Below, piece by piece: positions 50,209-59,148 of a stretch of 64,000 nt of DNA. The stretch is from Marichromatium purpuratum 984. Its GTDB lineage: Bacteria; Pseudomonadota; Gammaproteobacteria; Chromatiales; Chromatiaceae. The position numbers and the translations under genes were made by a program. Where the stretch lies: NCBI RefSeq assembly GCF_000224005.2, contig NZ_CP007031.1, forward strand, positions 1,227,501 to 1,291,500, read 5' to 3'. Within the stretch, counting starts at the first letter, position 1. Every line of letters begins with the position of its first letter. The notes under the pieces were generated by a model. It saw only the letters and a list, made by a program, of their open reading frames with translations, did not search any database and was not told the DNA's origin.

Positions 50209-52506
50209 ATGTCTAGCCAAGCTGTCGGGGTGCCGCTGACGGTGCCCGTGGAGACCCGGTTGCGGGTCGATGGGATGGATTGCGGGGCCTGCGCGAGCCG
50301 GGTGGAGACGGCGCTCGGTCGCTTGCCCGAGGTGCGCGCGGTGACGGTCTCGCTCGCCACCGCCGAGGTGCGGGTCGAGCATGCGCCCGGAATCGAGCGG
50401 GCGCGACTCGCCGAGACCCTGTCGCGCCTCGGCTTCACGCCACGCGAGACCGCGCCGACCGAGGCCCCGGCCTGCGGCTGCGGCGCGGCGGCCTGTGCCG
50501 CCCCGGAGACGGTGCCGACGGGCGTCGATCGGCCCACGCCCTGGTGGCGCAGCCGTCAGGGGCTGCTCACCCTTGGCACCGGGGCGCTGATGCTCACCGC
50601 CTATGGCGCGGCGAGCCTGTTCCCCGCCTTCGCGCGCCCGATCTTCCTCGCCGCGGTGCTGCTCGGCTTGGTCCCGGTGGCGCGGCGCGCCTGGGCGGCG
50701 GCGCGGCTCGGCTCGCCGCTGTCGATCGAGACGCTGATGAGTCTGGCGGCGCTCGCCGCGGTGGCCGTCGGCGCCGAGGCCGAGGCGGCGGCGGTGCTCT
50801 TCCTGTTCCAGGTCGGTGAGTCGCTCGAAGGGCTGGCGGCGCGGCGCTCGCGCGCCGGGATCGGTGCCCTGATCGAGCTGCTGCCGCGCAACGCGCGTCG
50901 GCTGCGCGCCGACGGTACGCTGGAGACGGTCGCCGCCGAGCGGCTGCGGGTCGATGATCGCATCGAGGTCCACCCGGGCGAGCGCATCCCCGCCGACGGC
51001 GAGGTGCTGGAGGGTGTCGGCGGCGTCGACGAGTCGCCGCTCAGCGGCGAGAGCCTGCCCCAGCTCAGGCGTCCGGGCGATGCGGTGTTTGCCGGCAGCG
51101 TCAACCTGGAGAGTCGGTTGCGGTTGCGCGTCACCGCCGATGCCGCCGACAACACCATCGCGCGGATCACCCGGCTGGTGCGCGAGGCGCAGGCGCGCAA
51201 GGCGCCGAGCGCGCGCTTCATCGAGCGTTTCGCCCGCGTCTACACCCCGCTGGTGGTGCTCTTCGCCACTCTGGTGGCGGTGGTGCCGCCGCTGTTCCTT
51301 GGTGCGGTCTGGTCGGAGTGGGTCTATCGCGGCGCGGCGATCCTGCTGATCGGTTGCCCCTGCGCCTTGGTGATCTCGACCCCGGCTGCGATCGCCGCCG
51401 GGCTGGCCGCCGGCGCGCGTCAGGGGCTGCTGATGAAGGGCGGGGCAGTGCTCGAGGGGCTGGCGCGAATCACCCGGGTGGCCTTCGACAAGACCGGCAC
51501 CCTGACCCTGGGCCAGCCGCGGGTGACCGAGGTGGTCGTCCTGGAGGGTGAGCGCGCGCGCCTGCTCGAGTGTGCCGCCGCGCTCAGTCAGGGCTCGTCG
51601 CACCCGTTGTCGCGGGCGATCCTCGCCCACACCGAGGCAGCGGGTATCGCCGCCGTCGCCCCCGAGCACGTGCGCGCGCTCCCCGGTCGCGGGGTGCGTG
51701 GCGAGATCGGTGGGCGTGACTGCTTCCTCGGCTCGCTGACGGCGGCGCGCGAGCTGATCGCAGAGGATGCTGCCGGGCTGGTCGTCGCCGCCGAGTCGCA
51801 GCAGGCGCTGGGGCGCAGCCTCTCGGTGGTGGTCGAGGACGGGCGTGCGCTCGGGCTGATCGCGATGCACGACGCCCCGCGTGAGGATGCCGCCGCCGGC
51901 ATCGCGGCGCTCGACCGGCTGGGGATCGGCGCCCTGGTGCTCAGTGGCGATCAGCGCCCGGCGGTCGCGGCCCTGGCCGGGCCGCTGGGCATCGCCGCCC
52001 ACGCCGGGTTGTTGCCCGAGGACAAGCAACGGCTGGTGAGCGAGCTGCAGGAGTCCGGCGAGCGGGTCGCCAAGGTCGGCGACGGCATCAACGACGCCCC
52101 GGCGCTGGCCGCTGCCGAGATCGGCATCGCCATGGGCGGCGGCACCGAGGTGGCGCTGGAGACCGCCGACGCCGCCAGCCTGCACGGTCGGGTCGGTGAT
52201 GTTGCGGCGATGGTGCGGCTGTCGCGCCGCACCCTGCGGGTGATCCGCCAGAACGTCGCCCTCGCCATCGGGCTCAAGCTCGGGCTGATGGTTACCACCC
52301 TGCTCGGCGTGACCGGGCTGTGGCCGGCGGTGCTCGCCGACACCGGCGCCACCGTGCTGGTGACCGCCAACTCGCTGCGACTGCTGCGGGCGCGGGTGGT
52401 CGAGCCAGCGGCGGCAGGGGCTTCGGGCCGTCAGGAGGCCAGTGGTGCGAAGCCGGACGACTGCTGCCGGGACGGCGACCGGTCGCCAGCGGCCAGCCTC
52501 CAGTAA
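50209..52506 (+). CDS. Zn/Cd/Pb-exporting P1B-type ATPase
   Basis: The protein has 765 residues. It begins with a heavy-metal-associated domain (GMDCGACAS, Cys25 and Cys28), then a Cys-rich linker (ACGCGAAAC), eight membrane helices with the Cys383-Pro-Cys385 metal site, phosphorylation Asp427 in DKTGTLT, and GDGINDAPAL. It exports divalent soft metals from the cytoplasm. ATG 50209 is chosen; GTG 50197 is in frame. The 9-bp inverted repeat 50165-50196 in the leader could fold over the ribosome site. The divergent MerR-type regulator and operator indicate metal induction. The last 45 residues are low-complexity. Confidence 0.88.
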   Translation: MSSQAVGVPLTVPVETRLRVDGMDCGACASRVETALGRLPEVRAVTVSLATAEVRVEHAPGIERARLAETLSRLGFTPRETAPTEAPACGCGAAACAAPETVPTGVDRPTPWWRSRQGLLTLGTGALMLTAYGAASLFPAFARPIFLAAVLLGLVPVARRAWAAARLGSPLSIETLMSLAALAAVAVGAEAEAAAVLFLFQVGESLEGLAARRSRAGIGALIELLPRNARRLRADGTLETVAAERLRVDDRIEVHPGERIPADGEVLEGVGGVDESPLSGESLPQLRRPGDAVFAGSVNLESRLRLRVTADAADNTIARITRLVREAQARKAPSARFIERFARVYTPLVVLFATLVAVVPPLFLGAVWSEWVYRGAAILLIGCPCALVISTPAAIAAGLAAGARQGLLMKGGAVLEGLARITRVAFDKTGTLTLGQPRVTEVVVLEGERARLLECAAALSQGSSHPLSRAILAHTEAAGIAAVAPEHVRALPGRGVRGEIGGRDCFLGSLTAARELIAEDAAGLVVAAESQQALGRSLSVVVEDGRALGLIAMHDAPREDAAAGIAALDRLGIGALVLSGDQRPAVAALAGPLGIAAHAGLLPEDKQRLVSELQESGERVAKVGDGINDAPALAAAEIGIAMGGGTEVALETADAASLHGRVGDVAAMVRLSRRTLRVIRQNVALAIGLKLGLMVTTLLGVTGLWPAVLADTGATVLVTANSLRLLRARVVEPAAAGASGRQEASGAKPDDCCRDGDRSPAASLQ

Positions 52507-52509
52507 GAG

Positions 52510-52865
52510 AGAGCACCTTTCCGTAAGCCGGGCAAAGCGCAGCGTGCCCGGCGAAGAGGTTGAGGTCTTTGGTGTGGGCGTGGACTGCCGGGGCAGCGGT
52601 TAGCCGTCAGCGGCCAGCGATCAGCGACCAGCCTCCAGCCTCCAGTCGGAGCGGGTCCCTCTGTCACCGGTCGGTGATCCCGAGCGGTCGAGGTGCGTTA
52701 GCTGTCATCGCAGTCGAATCCCCCCAACCCCCTTTGTCCAAAGGGGGCTTGAGAGCAGCGGGCTTGAGAGCAGCGGGCTTGTGGGGCGGAGCGCAGGGGA
52801 GGCGTGTGGCTGGTCGCTGACGGCTGAAGGCTGGAATCCCTCCCGCCTTCGCGTCTGTTGCGGCC
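52510..52865 (+). other. Gene-free stretch with small repeats
   Basis: No supported gene. It holds fragments of the Pro/Ser-like cagcctccag sequence, a 9-bp hairpin (CCCCCTTTG/CAAAGGGGG, 52728-52747) of the type dispersed in many gammaproteobacterial intergenic regions, and two copies of a 15-nt unit gagagcagcgggctt at about 52751-52780. Confidence 0.55.
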
Positions 52866-53230
52866 TTGCGGTTCAAAGCAGCTTCCAGCAATCAGCCTCC
52901 AGCCTCCAGTCGAGGCGGCTGGTGTGCATGGTCGGCCGTTGACGGGAAAGACGGTATCTTGCGGTTCAAAGCAGCTTCCAGCGATCAGCCTCCAGCCTCC
53001 AGTCGAGGCAGCTGGTGTGCGGTCGGCCGTTGACGGGAAAGACGGCATCTTGCGGTTCAAATCAGCTTCCAGCGATCAGCCTCCAGCCTCCAGTCGGGAC
53101 GGCTGGTGTGCATGGTCGGCCGTTGACGGGAAAGACGGTATCTTGCGGTTCAATCCCTTGGCGGCTGAAGGTTGGAATCTCTCCTGCCTTCGCGCCCTTC
53201 GCGCCCTTCGCGGCTTTGCGGTTCAATCTC
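52866..53230 (+). repeat. Tandem 91-93 bp repeats
   Basis: Units beginning ttgcggttcaa start at 52866, 52959, 53050 and 53143, with periods of 93, 91 and 93 bp, and a further ttgcggttcaa occurs at 53216 after a diverged unit. Each unit includes cagcctccagcctccagtcg, ggctggtgtgc and cgttgacgggaaagacgg. The first three are over 90 percent identical by eye. No coding frame is convincing; the translations in view are shadows. Confidence 0.8.
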
Positions 53231-53232
53231 TT

Positions 53233-53283
53233 GGCGGCTGGCGGCTGGCGGCTGGCGGCTGGCGGCTGGCGGCTGGCGGCTGG
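53233..53283 (+). repeat. 7-bp tandem repeat (ggcggct)
   Basis: About seven consecutive copies of ggcggct run to 53283, directly after the larger tandem array. Slipped-strand changes in copy number are likely. It ends just before the terminator hairpin. Confidence 0.85.
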
Positions 53284-53290
53284 ACGAAAA

Positions 53291-53317
53291 ACGGCCAACC
53301 GCATTGCGGTTGGCCGT
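53291..53317 (-). terminator. Rho-independent terminator for the 46-residue membrane protein gene
   Basis: ACGGCCAACCGC and GCGGTTGGCCGT form a perfect 12-bp stem with a 3-nt loop. On the minus strand it is followed by TTTTT. It lies 30 bp after the stop of the small gene at 53348, supporting that gene as real. Confidence 0.8.
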
Positions 53318-53347
53318 TGTGGTGGGGATGACGGTGAGGGGCGCGGG

Positions 53348-53488
53348 TCAGCGCATGCGCGTGCGGGTGCGTCTGACCGGGACGGTCTGGCGGGCACGGC
53401 GCCGGGCATGCTGGAGCTGCCAGGCCATGGCGCCCAGGGCGCCGGTGAAGAGCGCCAGCTGGAGTGTCGTCAGAAGTGCCTCGCTCAT
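53348..53488 (-). CDS. Small single-span membrane protein (46 residues)
   Basis: MSEALLTTLQLALFTGALGA starts a single hydrophobic segment of about 24 residues, followed by a strongly basic tail (HARRRARQTVPVRRTRTRMR), giving a likely N-out/C-in topology. GAGGA lies 8 nt before ATG 53488 and a strong terminator follows 30 bp after the stop. I do not recognise the family. The basic tail may touch membrane lipids, DNA or RNA. Evidence for a gene is the combination of ribosome site, topology and terminator. Confidence 0.6.
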   Translation of the reverse strand: MSEALLTTLQLALFTGALGAMAWQLQHARRRARQTVPVRRTRTRMR

Positions 53489-53658
53489 TGGGCTGTCCTC
53501 GCGTGGTCGTAAGTCGTGTTGCCGGGCGACCAGCGCGCCCGACCCTCGCAATCGAGAATCGGGCTTTTCGCACCCCGATTCAAGGGGGTAAAACCCTTGG
53601 CGTGCCGGGGTGAGACCCGGGTCCCGTCTTCAGACCGCACCGCTGGTGCCGGACGCGA

Positions 53659-54096
53659 TCAGTAGCTGATCACGACGGTGTCCTCGGCGCTCATCGCCGC
53701 GAGGCTGCGCGCGCAGTCGACCTTGACGGTCCCGGGAAGCATGTCGGCCATCTCCAGTCCGGCCTTGCGCAGACACATGCCGCAGAGCATCACCTCGGCG
53801 CCGGCGTCGATCAGCCCGACGAGCTGGCCGCGCAGGTCGTCGGGGGCGCCGCCGGCACGGTCGGTGGCGAAGCCCTGCTGGGCGAGATAGACGCCGCGCA
53901 CGTTGAGGAAGACGGTGACGGCGTAGCCGGCTTCAAGCGCCCGGGTGGCGTGGCCGAGCGCCATGCCGGCGCGCCAGGCCTCGTCGCTGGTGAGGTTGTA
54001 GAAGACGTGACGATCGGGGGTGGCGAGGGCGCTGGCGGGGATGCTGAGCAGCAGTGCGATGAGCAGTGCGCCGAGGCGCGTGGTGCGAGCGGACAT
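53659..54096 (-). CDS. Periplasmic DsrE-family protein
   Basis: The protein has 145 residues. A signal peptide (LGALLIALLLSIPASALA) is followed by a DsrE/F-like fold: FYNLTSDEAWRAGMALGHAT, VTVFLNVRGVYLAQQG and VMLCGMCLRKAGL, with Cys at about residues 106 and 109 as in sulfur-relay relatives. DsrE family members carry sulfur on such cysteines. Export sets this one apart from cytoplasmic DsrEFH. In a purple sulfur bacterium it might handle periplasmic sulfur compounds, which is inference. It stands between the small membrane protein and cobF. Confidence 0.75.
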   Translation of the reverse strand: MSARTTRLGALLIALLLSIPASALATPDRHVFYNLTSDEAWRAGMALGHATRALEAGYAVTVFLNVRGVYLAQQGFATDRAGGAPDDLRGQLVGLIDAGAEVMLCGMCLRKAGLEMADMLPGTVKVDCARSLAAMSAEDTVVISY

Positions 54097-54160
54097 GGTT
54101 CGACCTCCTGTCGTGGTTGGGATCCTGCAGCGGCGCGCCCCTGTGGGCGCGCCGGCCCTG

Positions 54161-54943
54161 TCAGTCCTCGTCCTGCTGCTCGTCGCGCCGTCGGCGCAGC
54201 AGGTAGATGTCCATCTGCCAGCCCTTCTCGGCCTTGAGTTCGGCGCGGGCGCGCAGCGCCTCGTCGACCACCTCGTCGAGCGGTCCGGCGACCAGGCGCT
54301 CGTCAGCGGTGCCGACCAGCCCGCCCCAGTAGAGATCCATGTCCTGGCCGGTGAAGCGCTGGTAGGAGGCGTTGTAGTCGAGCATCACCACGGCGTTGTC
54401 GAGCGTGGCCGGGTCGCAGTGCTCGGCATGGCGTCCGGTGGTGATGGTGATCGCCTCGCCGACGCGGTTGAGCGGGATCTTGTGCCGGGCGGTGAGCACC
54501 TGGACCGAGGTGATCCCGGGGATGACCTCGAAGCGCAGCTGCTCTGGCTGCTCGGCGACCAGCTCGGTGATGTTGGTGATGGTCTGGTCGTAGAGCGCGG
54601 GATCGCCCCACAGCAGGAAGGCGCCGGACTGGCCGTCGGCCAGCTCGCGCTCGATCAGCTCGGCGAAGATCTCGCGTTTGCGCTGGTGCCAGCGGCGTAC
54701 GCCTTCCTTGTAGTCGCCGTTCTCGATGGTGCGCTGGGGGCTCTCGGCGATGACCACCCGGTAGCTGCCGGGCTCGCAGTGCGCGTCGAGGATCTGGTGG
54801 CGCAGTGCGAGCAGATCCTCCTTGCCGCGCCCGGCCTTGTCGAGCATGAAGAAGACATCGGTCTTCCGCATGGTCTCGATCGCCTGCAGGGTGAGATATT
54901 TCGGGTCCCCCGGACCCATGCCGATGAGATAGAGCGTCTTCAT
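54161..54943 (-). CDS. cobF: Precorrin-6A synthase (deacetylating), CobF
   Basis: The protein has 260 residues. KTLYLIGMGPGDPKYLTLQA is the SAM-dependent tetrapyrrole methyltransferase start, and the following KTDVFFMLDKAGRGKEDL, WGDPALYDQTITNI and IPGITSVQVLTARHKIPLNR match CobF. CobF methylates C-1 and removes the acetyl group in the aerobic cobalamin pathway. It is divergent from bchE across a 530-bp gap. ATG 54943 gives the family start. No other ring-contraction genes are near. Confidence 0.82.
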   Translation of the reverse strand: MKTLYLIGMGPGDPKYLTLQAIETMRKTDVFFMLDKAGRGKEDLLALRHQILDAHCEPGSYRVVIAESPQRTIENGDYKEGVRRWHQRKREIFAELIERELADGQSGAFLLWGDPALYDQTITNITELVAEQPEQLRFEVIPGITSVQVLTARHKIPLNRVGEAITITTGRHAEHCDPATLDNAVVMLDYNASYQRFTGQDMDLYWGGLVGTADERLVAGPLDEVVDEALRARAELKAEKGWQMDIYLLRRRRDEQQDED

Positions 54944-55473
54944 GTGTATAACCAGCGACCAACCAGGCCTCGCGGCCGGAGTGACGGACTGTCTGGCCCC
55001 ATGATCTGGTGTGGTGCCAGCCAGCCGCGTCGGCGGTGGCTGATGGTAGCAGTATCCTCGCCGGACAGTCAGCCGTATCGGTCGTGGCGCATTCTGGGAT
55101 CCGTTGGTAAGATGCCTGCCCGACGTAGAACCGGCTTTTTGCAGACATGATGCGGGCGAGAATTTTTCCCACAAGGGTTTTGTGGTTGCCAGCGCCGAAG
55201 GGGCTGACGCATGCTCGCGGATCGTGGTCGATGCTTGCCCTTGCGTCATCTACTACTACACCGACTGTTTCGAATTTGGCCAAGCGCTCGCCCGTCACAG
55301 GACTCCCGTCATGATCGTTCGTCATCGCACGCCCTCGAGCGAGCCGTTCGCCCCGGCCCCGTCGCGCTGCGTCGGTCGACGGTGTCTGTGCCAACTGTCG
55401 CAGTCTGGCGGGGCTTCACTACACTCAGCAGAGCCCAGCTGAGTCCGACGATCGAGATAACCCGGAGCTGACA
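54944..55473 (+). other. Gene-free divergent region between cobF and bchE
   Basis: The 530 bp hold no supported gene. I looked for a cobalamin riboswitch, FNR sites and PpsR-type TGT-N12-ACA pairs without a convincing hit. Promoters for cobF (minus) and bchE (plus) must lie here. GGAG 9 nt before ATG 55474 is the ribosome site of bchE. Confidence 0.5.
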
Positions 55474-57114
55474 ATGCGAATCCTTTTTGTCCACCCCAAC
55501 TATAGCGCCGGTGCCGCCGATATCGCCGGCAACTGGTCGCCGGCGTGGGTTGCCTATGTGGCTGGCTATCTGAAGTCCGGTGGCTACGAGGACTACCACT
55601 TCATCGACGCCATGGTGGACAAGCTCGACGACGATCAGCTGCGTGCCGCCATCCGCGAGGTGGAGCCCGATATCATCGCCACCACCGCAATGACGCCGAT
55701 GATCTACGCCGCGCAGCGCCTGCTGCAGGTCGCCAAGGAAGAGCGCCCGCAGGCCCTGACCGTGCTCGGCGGCATCCACGCCACCTTCATGTTCCAGCAG
55801 GTGCTTGAAGAGGCGCCCTGGATCGACGCCATCGTGCGCGGCGAGGGCGAGGCGGTCACCCTCAACCTGGTGCGTAGCATCGATCAGAGCGGTTGGCCGG
55901 GTCATCGCGCCGATGTCAAGGGTATCGCCTTCCTCGACGAGGCCGGTCAGGTGGTCGCCACCCCGGCCGAGCCCTCGATCAAGGACGTCGACTCGATCTG
56001 GCCGGACTGGGGCATCCTCGACTGGCAGAAGTACATCTACATCCCGCTCGGGGTGCCGGTGGCCACGCCCAACATGGCGCGCGGCTGTCCCTTCACCTGC
56101 AGCTTCTGCTCGCAGTGGAAGTTCTGGCGCGACTACCGCGTGCGCGATCCCAAGCGCGTGGTCGATGAGATCGAGGAGCTGGTCAAGGTCCACGGTGTCG
56201 GCTTCTTCATCCTTGCCGACGAAGAACCGCAGATCAACAAGAACAAGTTCGTCGCCTTCTGTCAGGAGCTGATCGACCGCGATCTCGGCATCCACTGGGG
56301 TATTAACACTCGTGTGACCGACGTCATGCGCGACGAGGAGCTGCTGCCCTTCTACCGCAAGGCGGGTCTGGTGCACGTCTCGCTCGGCACCGAGGCGGCC
56401 GCGCAGCTCAACCTCGACCGTTTCGTCAAGGAGACCACGGTCGCGCAGAACAAACGCGCGATCCAGCTGCTCCAGGAAAACGGCATCGTCACCGAGGCGC
56501 AGTTCATCGTCGGTCTCGAGAACGAGACCCGCGAGACCCTGGAAGAGACCTATCAGATGGTCATGGACTGGGGCGCGGACATGGCCAACTGGTCGATGTA
56601 CACCCCCTGGCCGTTCGCCGACATGTTCACCGAGATGAGCGACCGGGTGGAGGTCTTCGACTACTCGAAGTACAACTTCGTCTCGCCGATCATGAAGCCC
56701 GACAACATCGATCGCGCCGAGCTGCTCGACGGGGTCATGGCCAACTACCGACGCTTCTACATGAAGCGGATGTTCTTCCAGTACCCCTGGGTGCGCGACC
56801 CCTTCCGTCGCAAGTACCTGATCGGCTGTATCAAGGCCTTCCTCAAGAGCGCCATGGAGCGTCGCTTCTACCAGCTCGGCAAGCAGAACTACTGGGGGCC
56901 GATGTTCAAGAAGCTGATCAAGTTCGACTACGACAAGAGCCGCGCCAAGATCGTCGAGCCGGATCACAATGCCTGGAAGAAGGCGCCGCCGGCCAAGCGT
57001 CCGGCGGTCTCGGCCACCGGCGCTGCGCCCCAGGCCTGCGCCGGGCCCAAGGCCTGTGGCGGTGGCGATCAGCAGATGACCGAGGAGCAGGTCAAGCAGT
57101 ACGAGAACGCTTGA
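55474..57114 (+). CDS. bchE: Anaerobic Mg-protoporphyrin IX monomethyl ester cyclase, BchE
   Basis: The protein has 546 residues. Residues 1-150 are a B12-binding-type domain ([36 protein letters not shown] and [10 protein letters not shown]). The radical-SAM motif is Cys205-Cys209-Cys212 in [11 protein letters not shown], followed by [16 protein letters not shown]. BchE uses a [4Fe-4S] cluster, SAM and cobalamin to form ring E of bacteriochlorophyll without oxygen. The length is normal and the tail holds extra cysteines ([12 protein letters not shown]). It marks the organism as a bacteriochlorophyll maker and sits with cobalamin genes. Confidence 0.9.
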   Translation: MRILFVHPNYSAGAADIAGNWSPAWVAYVAGYLKSGGYEDYHFIDAMVDKLDDDQLRAAIREVEPDIIATTAMTPMIYAAQRLLQVAKEERPQALTVLGGIHATFMFQQVLEEAPWIDAIVRGEGEAVTLNLVRSIDQSGWPGHRADVKGIAFLDEAGQVVATPAEPSIKDVDSIWPDWGILDWQKYIYIPLGVPVATPNMARGCPFTCSFCSQWKFWRDYRVRDPKRVVDEIEELVKVHGVGFFILADEEPQINKNKFVAFCQELIDRDLGIHWGINTRVTDVMRDEELLPFYRKAGLVHVSLGTEAAAQLNLDRFVKETTVAQNKRAIQLLQENGIVTEAQFIVGLENETRETLEETYQMVMDWGADMANWSMYTPWPFADMFTEMSDRVEVFDYSKYNFVSPIMKPDNIDRAELLDGVMANYRRFYMKRMFFQYPWVRDPFRRKYLIGCIKAFLKSAMERRFYQLGKQNYWGPMFKKLIKFDYDKSRAKIVEPDHNAWKKAPPAKRPAVSATGAAPQACAGPKACGGGDQQMTEEQVKQYENA

Positions 57115-57241
57115 TCCGCGACTTGGTCGACGCGGGCGGGTGGACGGTTGCGGCCGTTCCGTCCGCTCGCGCCGCATAGGCAACCATCGGCCCGCTTCGT
57201 CGCACGACGAACGCGGGCCGTGTCGTTCAGAGATTCATCGC

Positions 57242-58810
57242 ATGACCGATTCCGCACCGACGATCAAGATCGACCTCCCACCGCTGCGCGACAGCGGCCC
57301 ACGCCGTGCCCGCACGCTGATGATCCAGGGCACCGCCTCGGACGTTGGCAAGAGCATGCTGGTCGCCGGCCTGTGCCGCGCCTATGCCCGCCGCGGCCTG
57401 GTGGTGCGCCCGTTCAAGGCGCAGAACATGAGCAACAACGCGGCGGTCACCACCGACACCGATGCCGCCCCCGGCCCCGACGGCGAGCAGCCGCGCGGCG
57501 AGATCGGTCGCGCTCAGGCGCTGCAGGCGCGCGCCTGCGGGGTGGCGCCCTCGATCCACATGAACCCGGTGCTGCTCAAGCCGCAGAGCAACGTCGGCTC
57601 CCAGGTGGTGCTGCGCGGGCGCGCGCTCGGCAACTGTCCGGCGCGGGTCTATCACGAGATGCGCCAGGGGCTGATGCCGGCGGTGCTCGACAGCTTCGAG
57701 CGGCTCTGCGCCGAGGCCGACCTGGTGCTGGTCGAGGGCGCCGGCAGCGGCGCCGAGGTCTATCTGCGCGACTGCGACATCACCAACATGCACTTCGCCG
57801 AGCGCGCCGAGGTGCCTGTGGTGGTGCTCGGCGATCTCGACAAGGGTGGCACCATGGCCTCGCTGGTCGGCACCTGGCTGCTGCTCGATGAGGCCGACCG
57901 CGAGCGGGTGGTGGGCTACATCGTCAACAAGTTCCGTGGCGACTTCTCGCTGTTCGAACCGGCCTGCGAGACCATCACCGAGATCACCGGCTGGCCCTTC
58001 CGGGGCGTGCTGCGCTGGTTCGAGGGGGCGGGGCGGTTGCCCGCCGAGGACTCGCTGGCGCTCGAACGCCCGGCCGAGACCAGCGGCGGCGTGCTCAACG
58101 TCGCCATCCCGCGGTTGTCGCGGGTGGCCAACTTCGACGACATGGACCCGCTGGCCGCCGAGCCGAGCGTCAACCTGCGCTGGATCCAGCCGGGCGAGGC
58201 GATCCCCGCCGAGACCGACGTGGTGATCCTGCCCGGCTCCAAGGCCACCCGCGCCGATCTCGACTGTCTGCGCCGCGAGGGCTGGGACGTCGACATCATC
58301 GCCCATGTGCGCCGTGGCGGCCGGGTGGTGGGGCTGTGCGCCGGCTACCAGATGCTCGGGCGCGTGGTGCGCGACCCCCAGGGCATCGAGGGCGAGCCGG
58401 GCGAGACCCCCGGGCTCGGGCTGCTCGACATCGAGACCGAGATCGGCGGCGACAAGCGACTGATCGAGATCGATGGCCACGATCAGCGCAGCGGCTGTCG
58501 CCTCACCGGCTACGAGATGCACATGGGGCGCACCGCCGGGGCCGGGCTCGAACGCCCCTGGCTGATGCTCGACGATGGCCAGGGCGGGGTGCGCGCCGAG
58601 GGCGCGATCAGCGCCGACGGGCGGGTGATGGGCGGTTATGTCCACGGCATCTTCAGTGGTGACACGTTCCGCGCGCACTGGCTCGACCAGGTCGGCGCCC
58701 AGGCGGCGCGGATCGACTTCGAGGCGCGCATCGAGGCTGCGCTCGATGCCCTGGCCGATCACTGCGAGGCCAATCTCGATCTCGACGCCCTGCTGACACT
58801 GGCGCGCTGA
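57242..58810 (+). CDS. cobQ: Cobyric acid synthase CobQ
   Basis: The protein has 522 residues. MIQGTASDVGKSMLVAGLCR is the P-loop of the amidoligase domain, KAQNMSNNAAVT and MNPVLLKPQSNVGSQVV are family blocks. The C-terminal glutaminase has nucleophile Cys366 (LCAGYQML) and His468 (GYVHGIF). It amidates four side chains of adenosylcobyrinate a,c-diamide. ATG 57242 starts 127 bp after bchE on the same strand. A short insert between the P-loop and SNVGSQ (TDTDAAPGPDGEQPRGE) is somewhat unusual. Confidence 0.9.
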   Translation: MTDSAPTIKIDLPPLRDSGPRRARTLMIQGTASDVGKSMLVAGLCRAYARRGLVVRPFKAQNMSNNAAVTTDTDAAPGPDGEQPRGEIGRAQALQARACGVAPSIHMNPVLLKPQSNVGSQVVLRGRALGNCPARVYHEMRQGLMPAVLDSFERLCAEADLVLVEGAGSGAEVYLRDCDITNMHFAERAEVPVVVLGDLDKGGTMASLVGTWLLLDEADRERVVGYIVNKFRGDFSLFEPACETITEITGWPFRGVLRWFEGAGRLPAEDSLALERPAETSGGVLNVAIPRLSRVANFDDMDPLAAEPSVNLRWIQPGEAIPAETDVVILPGSKATRADLDCLRREGWDVDIIAHVRRGGRVVGLCAGYQMLGRVVRDPQGIEGEPGETPGLGLLDIETEIGGDKRLIEIDGHDQRSGCRLTGYEMHMGRTAGAGLERPWLMLDDGQGGVRAEGAISADGRVMGGYVHGIFSGDTFRAHWLDQVGAQAARIDFEARIEAALDALADHCEANLDLDALLTLAR

Positions 58811-58824
58811 GGCGGAGGGGCATC

Positions 58825-59148
58825 GTGACCGAACCCAAGGAGCTGACCGACAACCCGTCCTTCAAGGGCTTCACCAACCACGACTGCCCCTTCTACCCCT
58901 GTCATCCCGGGGTGCGGCGAACGTTCAACTGTCTGTTCTGCTACTGCCCGTTGATCGCCTACGACTGTCCCGGTCCTTATCGGATCTACACCGACCGTCA
59001 CGGCAATCGGCGCAAGGACTGCACCGACTGCCGCCTGCCGCACGAGGGCTATCACTCCGCCTGGTCGTTCATCCAGAAGTGGCTCGACGACCCCCGGCCC
59101 TGGTGCGGCGAGCCGCAGCGGCGCTATCGTCGACGCGATCCCACCTAG
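58825..59148 (+). CDS. Cysteine-rich small-domain protein linked to cobalamin genes
   Basis: The protein has 107 residues. NHDCPFYPCHPG, FNCLFCYCPLIAYDCPGPYR and KDCTDCRLPHEGYHSAWSF are the cysteine pattern of the small Cys-rich domain often encoded in cobalamin gene clusters. It likely binds metal. GTG 58825 has GGAGGGG 5 nt upstream and follows cobQ by 14 nt, so it is probably in the same operon. Its exact function is not known; association with B12 synthesis is from the neighbourhood. Confidence 0.8.
   Translation: MTEPKELTDNPSFKGFTNHDCPFYPCHPGVRRTFNCLFCYCPLIAYDCPGPYRIYTDRHGNRRKDCTDCRLPHEGYHSAWSFIQKWLDDPRPWCGEPQRRYRRRDPT

Noticed and set aside
50104-52185. Long minus-strand open frame opposite the metal ATPase
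   Set aside because: Shadow of a clearly coding gene; the translation is repetitive in Arg/Gly/His and lacks any motif.
54944-55473. Cobalamin riboswitch or PpsR/FNR sites between cobF and bchE
   Set aside because: No B12-box-like core, no TGT-N12-ACA pair and no FNR dyad were convincing by eye; a covariance-model search would be decisive.
55309-57183. Minus-strand frame of 624 codons opposite bchE
   Set aside because: bchE on the other strand has full-length family support; the antisense frame is a codon-composition artefact.
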